Shown here piece after piece: positions 20,823 to 29,693 of a stretch of 64,000 nucleotides of DNA (the first letter of the stretch is position 1; every line of letters begins with the position of its first letter). The position numbers and the translations under genes are program-made. Below the pieces are notes generated by a model. That model saw only the letters and a list, made by a program, of their open reading frames with translations. It was not told the origin of the DNA and did not search any database. The stretch is taken from the NCBI RefSeq assembly GCF_018332655.1, contig NZ_BOQL01000026.1, positions 124,001 through 188,000 on the forward strand, in the 5' to 3' direction. This DNA is from Actinoplanes auranticolor. GTDB lineage: Bacteria > Actinomycetota > Actinomycetes > Mycobacteriales > Micromonosporaceae.

Positions 20823-23380
20823 ACGTGCTCCGTACCCAGCTGGCCGGCGTCTCCCGCCGCCCGGCCCGGCTGCTGCTCACCGGGCTGGCCATGCTGGTGG
20901 CGTCCTTCGTGGTCTACGCCACCGTGCTGGCCCAGCAGATCACCGAGCGCACCATGCTCGAAGGCCTCAGCGGCACTCCGGCCGCCGCCGACCTCGTCGT
21001 CGGCGGGGAGTCGGAGACCGGCAACCTGCCGAGCATCAAACCCGCCGAGCTGGCCCGGCTGCAGGCCGCGCCCGGCGTCGCCGAGGTGGTCGGTCGGGCG
21101 GAGTTCGGCGGCCAGACCGGCAACGACTACCTGAACATCATGGCCGACCCGGGCAGTGGCCCGCTGGCCGTCTCCCACGTGACCCAGGGCCGGTACCCGT
21201 CCGCGCCGGGCGAGATCGCGGTGACCCCGCGTACCGCGGACCGGATTGGCCTGCCCGTGGGCACCACCGTCTCGCTCACCACCGCCTGGGACGACGACGG
21301 CAAGCCCAGCAAGACTGTGCGGCTCAAGGTCACCGGTCTGGCCGACGCCCGGGACGACTACGGCTTCACCGCGTACGCCCCGACGGCCAACGTCCTGGCG
21401 CTGGCCCCCGAGGTCGTCATGTACAAGGTGGACCTGCGTCTGGCGCCCGGTGCGGATGCCGCCGCCGCCCGTACCGCGGTGGACCAGATCGTGCAGAGCA
21501 CGCCGGCCCCGCCGGAGGGCTTCGAACGCGCGCTGGTCCGCACCGGCATCGACGTGCGCACCGACGAGGCGAACCGGGCGGCCTCCGACCTGAACCAGCT
21601 GTTCGCGGTGGTCGGGATGTTCGTGGCCATCGCCGTGGTCGCCGCCGGGCTGGTCGCCACCTCCACCTTCCGCATCGTGTTCGCCCAGCGGATGCGCCAG
21701 CTCGCACTCTTGCGGGCCGTCGGCGCCGGGCGGGGCTCGATCAGCCGGGCGCTGGCCGCCGAGGGTGCGCTCACCGGATTCGTCGCCGGACTGGTCGGCG
21801 TGCTGGCGGCCATGGCCGTCGGGCACATCCTGCCGCCGGTGCTGCGTGGCTTCGACGTCGCGGTGTCCTCGCCCGGTGTCCCGGTGCTGCCCGCGGCCGG
21901 GGTCATCGTGCTGTCGGTGCTGATCACCGTGCTGGCCGTGCTGGCCCCGGCGTTCTCGGCCGCGAAGGTCGCCCCGCTGGAGGCGCTGCGCTCGGCCAGC
22001 ACCACCGGCGGGCGGCGGGACATCGGCAAGCTGCGCTGGGCGTTCGGGCTGCTGCTCACGCTGATGGCGGCCGGCGCGGCCGCGTACGTGATCACCAACC
22101 TGCCGGGCCGCGACCCGAAGAACTACGACCCCGCCCCGATGCTGCTGATGGTCGTGATCTCCGGGGCGCTCGCGTTCTTCGCCCTGATGGCGCTGGGCCC
22201 GGTCCTGGTCCGGCCGGTGCTGGCCACGGTGGGCTGGCCGCTGCGCCGGCTCGGCCCGGTCGGCCGGCTCGCGGTCGGCGGAGTCGGCGGGGCGCCCCGC
22301 CGGGCCGCGGCCGTGTCGGTCGTGGTGGCGCTCGGCGTCACCCTGATCGCCGGCGTCGTGGTGACCGGCGCCTCGGTCCGGGTCCTGGCCGACCGCGAGA
22401 TGGCCTCGGCCGTACCCGCCGACTTCGAGCTCGCCGCCAACGCCGAGGAACAGGTCCCGGCCGCCCTGGTCGACCAGGCCAAGTCCAGCCCCGACCTGGC
22501 CCACGTGACCCCGTACCGGCGCCTGAGCACCGTGACCATCGGCGGCACGGAGTCGCAGCTGCAGGCCACCGACCTCGACATGGACGCGCTGCCCACGCTG
22601 AAGGACATCGACGTGTCGGCCGGCACGCTGGCCGGCATCAAGCCCGGTGCCGTGGCGATCTCGGGCTTCGCCACCGACATGTCCGGCCTGACGGTCGGCG
22701 ACACCACCACACTGGCCAGCGGCAAGAAGAAAATCAAGGTCACGATCGCGGCCGTGCTGCCGGACACCGGGCCGCTGCAGTCGTCCCTGCTGCTGGACCC
22801 GGGTGACCTGAGCAAGCTCGGGGCGCCGGCGACGTTCTCCGGGTTGCTCGCCGACGCGGCGAAGGCGGGCGAGGACGGGCGCACCGCCGGCCAGAAGGCC
22901 ATGCAGCAGCTCGTCCAGGGCAACGCGGGCCTCGGCATCACGGTGCTGGCCGACCAGCGGGACCAGTTCAACCTGATCCTCAACGGCATCCTGGCGGTGG
23001 CGATCGGTCTGGTCGGCCTGACGGTGCTGATCGCGGTGGTCGGCGTGGGCACGACGACGGCGCTGTCGGTGGTGGAACGGGTCCGCGAATCGGGCCTGCT
23101 GCGGGCGGTCGGCCTGTCCCGCGGCGGCCTGCGCGCGATGCTGACGGCGGAATCGAGCCTGTACGGCGTGATCGGCGCGACCATCGGCCTGGCCCTGGGG
23201 GTGCCCTACGCCTGGCTGTCGATCAAGGCCCTCGGGGTGAACGCACCCCTGGCGCTACCGGTGTGGCAGCTGGCGGCGGTGTTCCTGGTGCTGGTGGCGT
23301 TCACGGCGCTGGCCGGGGTGCTGCCCGCCCGGCGCGCATCGCGGGTCAGCCCGGTCGCCGCGCTGGCGACCGACGGCTGA
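20819..23380 (+). CDS. ABC transporter permease, FtsX/MacB family with duplicated FtsX domain
   Basis: 853 aa. TM1 at about 20-40, a large extracytoplasmic domain (about 45-245), three TM segments of the first FtsX domain (about 255-385), a central TM pair, a second extracytoplasmic domain (about 540-700) and a C-terminal FtsX domain (about 705-853), giving about ten TM helices. This long form is typical of actinobacterial exporters of peptides, lipids or lipoproteins. Coupled to the ATPase by ATGA. A strong terminator follows. Likely controlled by the adjacent two-component system. Confidence 0.93.
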   Translation: MNVLRTQLAGVSRRPARLLLTGLAMLVASFVVYATVLAQQITERTMLEGLSGTPAAADLVVGGESETGNLPSIKPAELARLQAAPGVAEVVGRAEFGGQTGNDYLNIMADPGSGPLAVSHVTQGRYPSAPGEIAVTPRTADRIGLPVGTTVSLTTAWDDDGKPSKTVRLKVTGLADARDDYGFTAYAPTANVLALAPEVVMYKVDLRLAPGADAAAARTAVDQIVQSTPAPPEGFERALVRTGIDVRTDEANRAASDLNQLFAVVGMFVAIAVVAAGLVATSTFRIVFAQRMRQLALLRAVGAGRGSISRALAAEGALTGFVAGLVGVLAAMAVGHILPPVLRGFDVAVSSPGVPVLPAAGVIVLSVLITVLAVLAPAFSAAKVAPLEALRSASTTGGRRDIGKLRWAFGLLLTLMAAGAAAYVITNLPGRDPKNYDPAPMLLMVVISGALAFFALMALGPVLVRPVLATVGWPLRRLGPVGRLAVGGVGGAPRRAAAVSVVVALGVTLIAGVVVTGASVRVLADREMASAVPADFELAANAEEQVPAALVDQAKSSPDLAHVTPYRRLSTVTIGGTESQLQATDLDMDALPTLKDIDVSAGTLAGIKPGAVAISGFATDMSGLTVGDTTTLASGKKKIKVTIAAVLPDTGPLQSSLLLDPGDLSKLGAPATFSGLLADAAKAGEDGRTAGQKAMQQLVQGNAGLGITVLADQRDQFNLILNGILAVAIGLVGLTVLIAVVGVGTTTALSVVERVRESGLLRAVGLSRGGLRAMLTAESSLYGVIGATIGLALGVPYAWLSIKALGVNAPLALPVWQLAAVFLVLVAFTALAGVLPARRASRVSPVAALATDG

Positions 23381-23386
23381 TCCGGC

Positions 23387-23425
23387 GGCCCCCGGCGTTC
23401 ATGGACGCCGGGGGCCTCGTTCTTG
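23387..23425 (+). terminator. Terminator of the ABC/FtsX operon
   Basis: Perfect 12-bp stem GGCCCCCGGCGT / ACGCCGGGGGCC with a 6-base loop, then a T-rich TCGTTCTTGT tail, six bases past the permease stop. Confidence 0.85.
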
Positions 23426-23451
23426 TCGCATGCGGCGGATAGGTTTCCGGA

Positions 23452-24441
23452 GTGACCGATCAGCCCGCACAGCTCCCCTCCGACGGCGTGACGTTCGACG
23501 GCGCGGATCTCGCCGCGGTGGATCCCGAGCTGCGGGAGCCGTTACCGGCGATCATGGCGGCGACTCCCCGGCCGTTGACCCTCGACGTGCTGCCGGCGCG
23601 GCGCGCGCTCGGCGCCGAGCTGCGGCCGGCCGACGAGCTGCTGTCGCGGGACGGCCGGATCACGCTGGAGAGCCGGCAGGCGGGGGAGACCGGCGTGCTG
23701 ATCGCGCGGCCGGCCGGGGTGCGGGGGCCGCTGCCCGGCGTCGTCTATCTGCACGGCGGCGGGATGATCGCCGGGGACGAGCGCAGCGACCTGCCCGGGG
23801 TCCTGGACTGGGTCGAGCAGGCCGGCGTCGTGCTCGTCTCGGTCGACTACCGGCTCGCTCCCGAGCACCCGTATCCGGCGGCGGTCGAGGATTGTCACGC
23901 CGCGCTGGCCTGGACGGTGGCCCACGCGGAGGAGCTGGGGATCGACGGCCGGGTGGTGCTGGCCGGCACCAGCGCCGGCGGCGGGCTCGCGGCCGGCACA
24001 GCGTTGCTGCACCGCGACCGCGGCGGGGCGGAGCTGGCCGGGCTGCTGCTGAGGTGCCCGATGCTCGACGACCGGAACGTGGACGCGCCGGTGCGGCCGT
24101 ACGACACGTGGAGCTCGGTCTCGAACCTGACCGGCTGGACCGCCGTGCTGGGTGCCGCCCGCGGCGGCCCGGACGTCTCGCCCTATGCCGCCCCGGCGCG
24201 GGCCACCGACCTGTCCGGGCTGCCGCCGACCTTCATCGACGTGGGCACGGCCGACATCTTCCTGGACGAGGACGTGGCATTCGCCCAGCGGATCTGGGCC
24301 GCGGGAGGCCGCGCCGACCTGCACGTGTGGGCGGGCGGATACCACGCCTTCGACCACCTGGTCATGGACGCGCAGATCTCCCGGGAGGCCCGGGCCTCCC
24401 GGGTCGGCTGGCTGCAGCGGATCCTGGCGCCCGCTTCCTAG
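23452..24441 (+). CDS. Alpha/beta hydrolase, hormone-sensitive-lipase family esterase
   Basis: 329 aa cytoplasmic carboxylesterase. Oxyanion motif HGGG, the DYRLAPEHPYPAA block, nucleophile Ser in GTSAGG, Asp in the DVGTADIFLD strand and His in GGYHAFDH complete the triad. GTG 23452 is 72 bp past the previous operon and beyond its terminator. The stop codon overlaps the stop of the convergent monooxygenase remnant. Natural ester substrate not predictable. Confidence 0.92.
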   Translation: MTDQPAQLPSDGVTFDGADLAAVDPELREPLPAIMAATPRPLTLDVLPARRALGAELRPADELLSRDGRITLESRQAGETGVLIARPAGVRGPLPGVVYLHGGGMIAGDERSDLPGVLDWVEQAGVVLVSVDYRLAPEHPYPAAVEDCHAALAWTVAHAEELGIDGRVVLAGTSAGGGLAAGTALLHRDRGGAELAGLLLRCPMLDDRNVDAPVRPYDTWSSVSNLTGWTAVLGAARGGPDVSPYAAPARATDLSGLPPTFIDVGTADIFLDEDVAFAQRIWAAGGRADLHVWAGGYHAFDHLVMDAQISREARASRVGWLQRILAPAS

Positions 24442-24639
24442 GCCACCGTGTAGTGGGTGACCGTGTCCTCGCGGCCGATCAGGGAGTCGTCGTCCTCGGG
24501 ATGGAAGACGGCCCGGGTGATGTCCGCACCCGCGAAGCCTGGATCACCTCGATCGACTCCCACCAGCTCAGCGTGACGACCTCGGTGCGGCCGTCGGCCG
24601 GTCGGTGGCGACCCAGCCCCGCCACATGCGTGCGATCAT
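24438..24639 (-). pseudogene. Antibiotic-biosynthesis-monooxygenase-fold gene remnant, internally deleted and frameshifted
   Basis: Read on the minus strand, ATG 24639 gives MIARMWRGWVATDRP, then in another frame GRTEVVTLSWWES, then in a third GFAGADITRAVFHPEDDD and GREDTVTHYTVA followed by TAG. These pieces in order match the start and end of the small ABM-like proteins of about 100 aa, but some 40 central codons are absent and at least one further base is lost between EVIQ and AFAG (near 24540). The ATG overlaps the TetR stop (ATGA), so the intact ancestor was the second gene of that operon. Confidence 0.75.
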
Positions 24640-25190
24640 CCGCCCGACACTAGGCCGTGCACCATCCGCAGGACCAGCCCCGCGGCCTGCCCCGGATCGT
24701 CACCCACGACACCGAGCGCGTCGTAAGCCGGGAACGACGTCGCCGCCACCACCGCGGCCAGCACCGGCTCACTCTGCCCGGGCAGCAGCCGCCGGAACTG
24801 CTCCCGCCGCCGGTCCTCCCGGCCGGCGAGATGCGCGGCGATGCCGGCGTCCACCGCGGCCAGCCCGAACAGCGGCCGCAGCACCGGGCGCTCGCCGTGC
24901 CAGAACCGGCAGGTCTGCTCCACCACGAAGGCCAGCGCCTCGTCCCGGCCGAGCTCCCGCGCCGCCGTCAGCACCTGATCCATGCCGGCCCGGCCGGTCA
25001 GCTCGGTGAGCACCGCGTCGAGCAGCCCGGCCTTGTTGCGGACCTGGTTGTAGACGGTGACCCGGGTGACCCCGGCCCGGGTGGCGACGGCTTCGAGGGT
25101 GAACTCCCGCCACGGCACGGTGGCGAGCAGCTCCCGCGCGGCGGCGACGACGGCCTGCCGGGTCGCTGCGGTGGCGGCGGCTCGCCGCAT
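24636..25190 (-). CDS. TetR family transcriptional repressor
   Basis: 184 aa. N-terminal helix-turn-helix (about 8-55: TLEAVATRAGVTRVTVYNQV, then NKAGLLDAV) and an all-helical ligand domain with a Trp/His-containing pocket (CRFWHGERPVLRPLF). ATG 25190 is chosen because GGGGG lies ten bases before it and because the longer starts at 25220 or 25241 sit inside the operator palindrome. It diverges from the kinase gene at 25247 and probably represses both directions through the site at 25220-25240. Confidence 0.9.
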   Translation of the reverse strand: MRRAAATAATRQAVVAAARELLATVPWREFTLEAVATRAGVTRVTVYNQVRNKAGLLDAVLTELTGRAGMDQVLTAARELGRDEALAFVVEQTCRFWHGERPVLRPLFGLAAVDAGIAAHLAGREDRRREQFRRLLPGQSEPVLAAVVAATSFPAYDALGVVGDDPGQAAGLVLRMVHGLVSGG

Positions 25191-25210
25191 CGCCGGAACC
25201 CCCAAATCGC

Positions 25211-25246
25211 TTGACGTCATGTATAGCGAGTCACTATACACGGTGT
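25211..25246 (+). promoter_or_regulatory. Promoter with embedded TetR operator for the kinase/GNAT operon
   Basis: TTGACG (25211-25216), 18-bp spacer, TATACA (25235-25240), then ATG seven bases later at 25247, i.e. a leaderless promoter. The inverted repeat TGTATAG-N7-CTATACA (25220-25240) covers the spacer and -10 box, so a bound TetR dimer would block RNA polymerase. Confidence 0.75.
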
Positions 25247-25738
25247 ATGACGAATGGAACGCTGATCGAGTTCGGCGGGCTGCCGGGCACGGGCAAGTCC
25301 ACCCTGGCCGGTCATCTCGCCGACCGCAGCGGCGCGGTGTGGCTGCGCATCGACGAGATCGAGGGCGCGATGCGGCGTAACGGGCTGACGGCGGGGCAGA
25401 CCGGGGTGGCGGCGTACTCGGTCGCCCACGACGTGGCGGCGAGCCACCTGCGGCGCGGGCTGACGGTGATCGCGGACGCGGTGAACCCGGTGGACGCGGC
25501 GCGCCTGGGCTGGCGCGACCTGGCCCGCTCGGTGCACGCCCGGCACGTCGTCATCGAGACGTCCTGCCCGGACGCGGCCCGGCTGGACCGGATCGCCGCG
25601 CGGGAGCCGGATCTGCTCGTGCCGCTGACGCCGGAGGACTACGAGCCGCGGACCGACGACCGGCTGATCGTGGACACGACGCGGCCGCTGACCGAGTGCC
25701 AGGCCGACGTGGCCCGGCATGCGGGATTCGCGGCGTGA
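25247..25738 (+). CDS. P-loop kinase/ATPase, AAA_33-like
   Basis: 163 aa soluble nucleotide-binding protein. The Walker A motif GLPGTGKST is at 13-21, and a Walker-B-like strand LTVIADAVNP follows at about 75-84. It resembles small zeta-toxin/chloramphenicol phosphotransferase-like kinases of the AAA_33 group, which phosphorylate small molecules. The ATG directly follows a -10 box, so it is leaderless. It is coupled to the following GNAT gene by GTGA and lies under a TetR operator, which suggests an inducible modification or resistance function, but this is inference. Confidence 0.83.
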   Translation: MTNGTLIEFGGLPGTGKSTLAGHLADRSGAVWLRIDEIEGAMRRNGLTAGQTGVAAYSVAHDVAASHLRRGLTVIADAVNPVDAARLGWRDLARSVHARHVVIETSCPDAARLDRIAAREPDLLVPLTPEDYEPRTDDRLIVDTTRPLTECQADVARHAGFAA

Positions 25739-26457
25739 GCGACCGGCCGTTGGGCGGGCCGGGTCCGGAGGGGCCGGGTTCGGGCGGCGGGTCGTCCGGT
25801 GCGCCGGGCTGGGCCGGGGTGAGCGACTGGCCGCTCGCCGGGCTGCGGCTGACCTGCCGTGAGGTCTCGCTGCGACCCGTCCGGGAAGCGGACCTGCCGG
25901 CACTGGCGGCGGTCCTCCCCGCCGACTTCGAGCAGGACCCCCGCCTCGAGCCCTTCCCCGGCCTGAGCGCCGAGGCCGACCGGCGCCGGCTCTTCTACCA
26001 GGGCTACTGGAAGTCGCTGGGCGTGTGGTCGCCGTCGGCGTGGGTGCTGCACTTCGCGGTCGCGTACCGCCATGAGCTGGTCGGGGTCCAGACGCTGGAG
26101 GCCGAGAACTTTCCCGCGCTGCGGACCGTGGATTCGGCGTCCTGGCTGGTGCCGGGGGTGCGCGGGCGGGGGCTCGGGACCGCCATGCGGACAGCGGTGC
26201 TGGGCCTGGCCTTCGACCGGCTGGGAGCGGTCGCGGCGGTGTCGTCGGCCGTCGCCGGCAACGCGGCGTCGCTGGGGGTCTCGCGCCGCATCGGGTACGC
26301 CGAGAACGGGGCCGGGCTCATCGTCGTACCCGGTGGTGAGGTGGCTGAGCTGCGGAATCTCCGGCTCACCGCGGAGGCGTGGCGGGCCTCGGGACAAGGC
26401 CGGGCGGTGACGGTCGACGGGCTGGCACCCTGCCTGCCGTGGTTCGGACTGCACTGA
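25735..26457 (+). CDS. GNAT family N-acetyltransferase
   Basis: 240 aa. After a Gly/Pro/Ser-rich flexible start (about 1-30), a GNAT fold begins at LTCREVSLRPVREADLPAL. The acetyl-CoA site is VPGVRGRGLGTAMRTA and the NAASLGVSRRIGYAENG motif B is clear. GTG 25735 overlaps the kinase stop. Two small-molecule-modifying enzymes in one TetR-controlled operon hint at detoxification. Its stop is three bases from the convergent stop of the chemosensory operon. Substrate unknown. Confidence 0.87.
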   Translation: MSDRPLGGPGPEGPGSGGGSSGAPGWAGVSDWPLAGLRLTCREVSLRPVREADLPALAAVLPADFEQDPRLEPFPGLSAEADRRRLFYQGYWKSLGVWSPSAWVLHFAVAYRHELVGVQTLEAENFPALRTVDSASWLVPGVRGRGLGTAMRTAVLGLAFDRLGAVAAVSSAVAGNAASLGVSRRIGYAENGAGLIVVPGGEVAELRNLRLTAEAWRASGQGRAVTVDGLAPCLPWFGLH

Positions 26458-26459
26458 TC

Positions 26460-28544
26460 TCATCGGTGCGCCGGGGGCAGGGTGAACCAGAAGGTCGCCC
26501 CGCGCCCGTTCTCGCCCTCGGCGTGGATCTCGCCGCCGTGGCGTTCCACCGCCCGGTGCACGGTCGTCAGGCCGATCCCGGTGCCGGGGAAGTCCGCCGC
26601 GTTGTGCAGCCGGGCGAACGGCCGGAACAGCTCGACCGACTTCCCGGCCGGGAAACCCGCCCCGTTGTCCCGGATGTAGTAGCTGGGGTTGTCGCCCGGC
26701 CCGCTCCAGCCCACCTCGATCAGGGGCTCAGCCACCCGCCCGGTGAACTTGCACGCGTTGTTGATCAGGTTTTCCAGGATGACGCGGACCAGTCCCTCGT
26801 CGGCGTCGGCGGTCATGTCGTCGGTGACAGTGAACCGGATCTCGCGGCCCGGCTCCCGCGCCGACACCTCGCCGATCACCTGCCAGGCGATCGCGGTGAG
26901 GTCGAAGCGTTGCCGGCGCAGCTCGCCCCGGCTGGCCCGGGCCAGGATCAGCAGCGACTCCACCAGATCGGCCATCCGCCCGGCCGCCGCGTGGATCCGT
27001 TCCACCCGGTGCCGGACCTGGGCACTGAGCGGCTCGTCGTCCTCGTCGAGGATCGTCTCGGCGAAGCTGCTGATCACCTGCAGCGGCCCGCGCAGGTCGT
27101 GCGAGACGGAACCGCTGAACGCCTCCAACTCGCGGTTGCGCCACTCCAGCTCCTCGACCAGGGCCGCCCGGGTCTCGGCGAGCTGCCGGGCCGCCCGTTC
27201 GCCGGCCGCGTCGAGCTCCCGGCGCATCAGCTCCTCACGGATGCGGCGGCTCTCGTCGAGGGACTGCTTGCGGCGGATCTGCCCGCGGACGTGGGCCCGC
27301 AGCGTCTCCGGACCGTCGGCGGCGCGCACGTAGTCGTCGGCGCCGGCGGCGAGGCAGTCCAGCATGGCGTCGTCGTGGTCACCGGTCATGATGACCGGGG
27401 TGTCACCGATCTGCGGAACCTCCTTGATCCGGCGGCAGATCTCCCGGGCAGCACCGCCGGCACCGTCGAAGCTCAGCACGATGCAGTCGACCGGTTGCGC
27501 CGCCAGCAGATCCAGCGCGTCGTCGCCGGTGCCGGCCGGGACCACGTCGTACCCGTCGTCGCGCAGGGCGTCGCCCAGCGCGGTCAGCCGCTGCCGGTCC
27601 GACGTGACGGTGAGGACCTTGCCCGGCCCGTGCAGGCTGCCGGTCACCTCGATGGGCAGCTGCTCGGCGCTGGTCCGCAGCACGGCGGCGAGCTTGGCCA
27701 GCACGACGGCGAGGTCCTGCTGCTTGCGGACGAACGCGTCGGCGCCCGCCTCCAGCATCTGCACCTCGGTCGCGTAGTCGTCCGACGCCGTCATCAACAG
27801 GCACGGGATGTCGCGCAGGGCCGGATCGAGCCGCAGCCGCCGGATCACCGTCGCGCCGTCGATGCCCGGCATGACCCCGTCGACGATGACGGCCTGCGGC
27901 CTGCGGTCGGCGGCGGTGCGCAGGCCCTCCTCGCCGGAGTTGGCGGTGATGACGGCGTACCCCTCGGGCTCGAGCAGCTCCCGCAACTTCTCCCGGAAGG
28001 TGATGCTGTCGTCGATGACCAGCACCGTGGTGCGGTCGTCGATCCGGAACGGGTCCTCGCCGAGCAGCTGCCGCGCCCGCGCCACGACGTGACCGGCGTC
28101 GTAGGGCTTGCCGACGTACTCGTCCGCCCCGGTCCGCAGCCCGTGCAGCCGGTCGGCCACCTCGGCCTCGCTGGAGAGCAGCACGGTGACCGTGCCCTCC
28201 CGGCCGGGATGGGCGCGCAGCTCGCGCAGCAGCTCGACCCCGTCGGCGTCGGGCAGCAGCACGTCCAGCACCGCGACGTCGAAGTGCGCGCCGGCGAAGG
28301 CCGCCCGCGCCTCAGCGCCGTTGGCACAGAGGATCGACCGGAAGCCGTCGGCCTCGAAAGCCTCGTGCAGATCCATCCGTACGGTGAGGCTGTCATCGAC
28401 GATGAGCACCGTGTGCTTGTCCACCGGGGGGCCCATCCCCGTCTCGTGGCGTCCGTCGGTGCTGCGGTCGGCCTGATGGACGGTCGGGGCGGAACCGGGC
28501 GGCGGGGCCAGCCGGCCGACCGCCTCGTGGGTCGGACGGCTCAT
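26460..28544 (-). CDS. Triple-receiver hybrid histidine kinase (REC-REC-REC-HisKA-HATPase), output of the chemosensory cluster
   Basis: 694 aa, soluble. REC1 (about 44-160, Asp94), REC2 (about 172-290, Asp222) and a degenerate REC3 (about 308-420) in which the acceptor position is Ser358. A coiled coil (about 425-470) leads into HisKA with His482 in SVSHDLRGP and a C-terminal HATPase with NLINNACKF, DNGAGF and GTGIGL. There is no DNA-binding or GGDEF output, so the signal must leave through the kinase itself or a partner encoded elsewhere. The ATG overlaps the cheB stop (ATGA), making this the last gene of the operon. Receivers located before a kinase core suggest that CheA-type phosphotransfer controls its activity. 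Confidence 0.92.
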   Translation of the reverse strand: MSRPTHEAVGRLAPPPGSAPTVHQADRSTDGRHETGMGPPVDKHTVLIVDDSLTVRMDLHEAFEADGFRSILCANGAEARAAFAGAHFDVAVLDVLLPDADGVELLRELRAHPGREGTVTVLLSSEAEVADRLHGLRTGADEYVGKPYDAGHVVARARQLLGEDPFRIDDRTTVLVIDDSITFREKLRELLEPEGYAVITANSGEEGLRTAADRRPQAVIVDGVMPGIDGATVIRRLRLDPALRDIPCLLMTASDDYATEVQMLEAGADAFVRKQQDLAVVLAKLAAVLRTSAEQLPIEVTGSLHGPGKVLTVTSDRQRLTALGDALRDDGYDVVPAGTGDDALDLLAAQPVDCIVLSFDGAGGAAREICRRIKEVPQIGDTPVIMTGDHDDAMLDCLAAGADDYVRAADGPETLRAHVRGQIRRKQSLDESRRIREELMRRELDAAGERAARQLAETRAALVEELEWRNRELEAFSGSVSHDLRGPLQVISSFAETILDEDDEPLSAQVRHRVERIHAAAGRMADLVESLLILARASRGELRRQRFDLTAIAWQVIGEVSAREPGREIRFTVTDDMTADADEGLVRVILENLINNACKFTGRVAEPLIEVGWSGPGDNPSYYIRDNGAGFPAGKSVELFRPFARLHNAADFPGTGIGLTTVHRAVERHGGEIHAEGENGRGATFWFTLPPAHR

Positions 28545-29620
28545 CGCCGGACCCCCACCTGGGACGACAACTCGCCGAGGCGCCCGGCTATCCGGGACGG
28601 CGGCATGATCATGCCGGCCGCGCCCAGCAACGCCGCCTCCCGCGGCATGCCGTAGACGACACAGGTCGCCTCGTCCTGGGCGAACGTGTGCCCACCGCGG
28701 GCCCGCATCTGCAACAGTCCGAGGGCACCGTCCCGGCCCATCCCGGTGAGCAGACAGCCGGCCGCGCCGGTCCCGTACTCGGCGGCCACCGACTCGAACA
28801 GCACGTCGACCGACGGCCGGCAGGAATGCCGGGGTGGCCCCTCGCTGAGGCGCAGGTGACCCTCGCGGACGAGCAGGTGGCGGTCCGGCGGCGCCAGCAG
28901 GATGCGGCCGTTGAGCGTGCGGATCGACTGGCCGTCCACGGCATAGCTGACGTTGCGCCCGGTCTGCCCGGCGAGCCAGTCGGAGAACGCCACGGCGAAC
29001 GGCTCGCTGGCGGCGATGTGCTGCACGCACAGCACCGGTGGCGCGAAACCGGCGGGCAGCGCGCGGAGCAGCTCGGTGAGCGCCCCGGGCCCGCCGGTCG
29101 AGGCGCCGAGAGCGACCACCTTGATCCGCTCGTCGGTGCTGAGCTGCGGGGGAGCGGTCGGTGCCTGCACGGCCGGTTCGGGTGTGCCCCGCCGGCGGCC
29201 GTCGAGCCGCGCCCGCGGGTGGGTGATGACCCGGATCCGCGACACCAGCCGCACGGTCGAGCACAGCCGCCGCGCCCACCCGGTGTCGGAGTCGTCCCCG
29301 CGCGGCTTCTCCAGGACGTCCACCGCGCCGGCCGCCAGCGCGTTGTAGGTGCTGAAGAGCTCCTGCCGGTCGGCCGAGGAGACGACCAGGATCGGGGTCG
29401 GGAACTCGGCCATGATGTGCTCGGTGGCGACGAGCCCGCTCATCGTCGGCAGCATCATGTCCATGGTGACCACGTCGGGCCGCAGCCGCCCGACCAGTTC
29501 GACGGCCTGCCCGCCGTCGAACGCCTCGCCCACCACCTGCAGCTCCGGATCGGTCGCGAGCGCCGCCCGCAGGGCGTGACGCATGGTCGCCGAATCCTCG
29601 ACCACCAGAACGCGGATCAT
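28541..29620 (-). CDS. cheB: CheB-type receptor methylesterase (WspF-like)
   Basis: 359 aa. Receiver (1-115, Asp54 in VTMDMMLP), linker, then methylesterase domain (about 165-350) with the catalytic Ser174 (GASTGGPG), His201 (QHIA) and Asp297 (GMGRDGA). It removes methyl groups from receptor glutamates and is activated by phosphorylation from CheA, so it supplies adaptation for the receptor encoded at 32219. A 73-bp gap separates it from cheA, the only real gap in the operon. Confidence 0.96.
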   Translation of the reverse strand: MIRVLVVEDSATMRHALRAALATDPELQVVGEAFDGGQAVELVGRLRPDVVTMDMMLPTMSGLVATEHIMAEFPTPILVVSSADRQELFSTYNALAAGAVDVLEKPRGDDSDTGWARRLCSTVRLVSRIRVITHPRARLDGRRRGTPEPAVQAPTAPPQLSTDERIKVVALGASTGGPGALTELLRALPAGFAPPVLCVQHIAASEPFAVAFSDWLAGQTGRNVSYAVDGQSIRTLNGRILLAPPDRHLLVREGHLRLSEGPPRHSCRPSVDVLFESVAAEYGTGAAGCLLTGMGRDGALGLLQMRARGGHTFAQDEATCVVYGMPREAALLGAAGMIMPPSRIAGRLGELSSQVGVRR

Positions 29621-29693
29621 GCGGGGTTCCCCTCTCGCACGGCCCGCCGGCGGATGTCCCTGCTCCCGGTGTCTCCGCGCCGGGTGTCGTCCC

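Noticed and set aside
20813-22504. Large minus-strand ORF opposite the FtsX permease
   Set aside because: Gly/Arg/His-rich shadow with no family features; the plus strand codes for a clear permease coupled to its ATPase.
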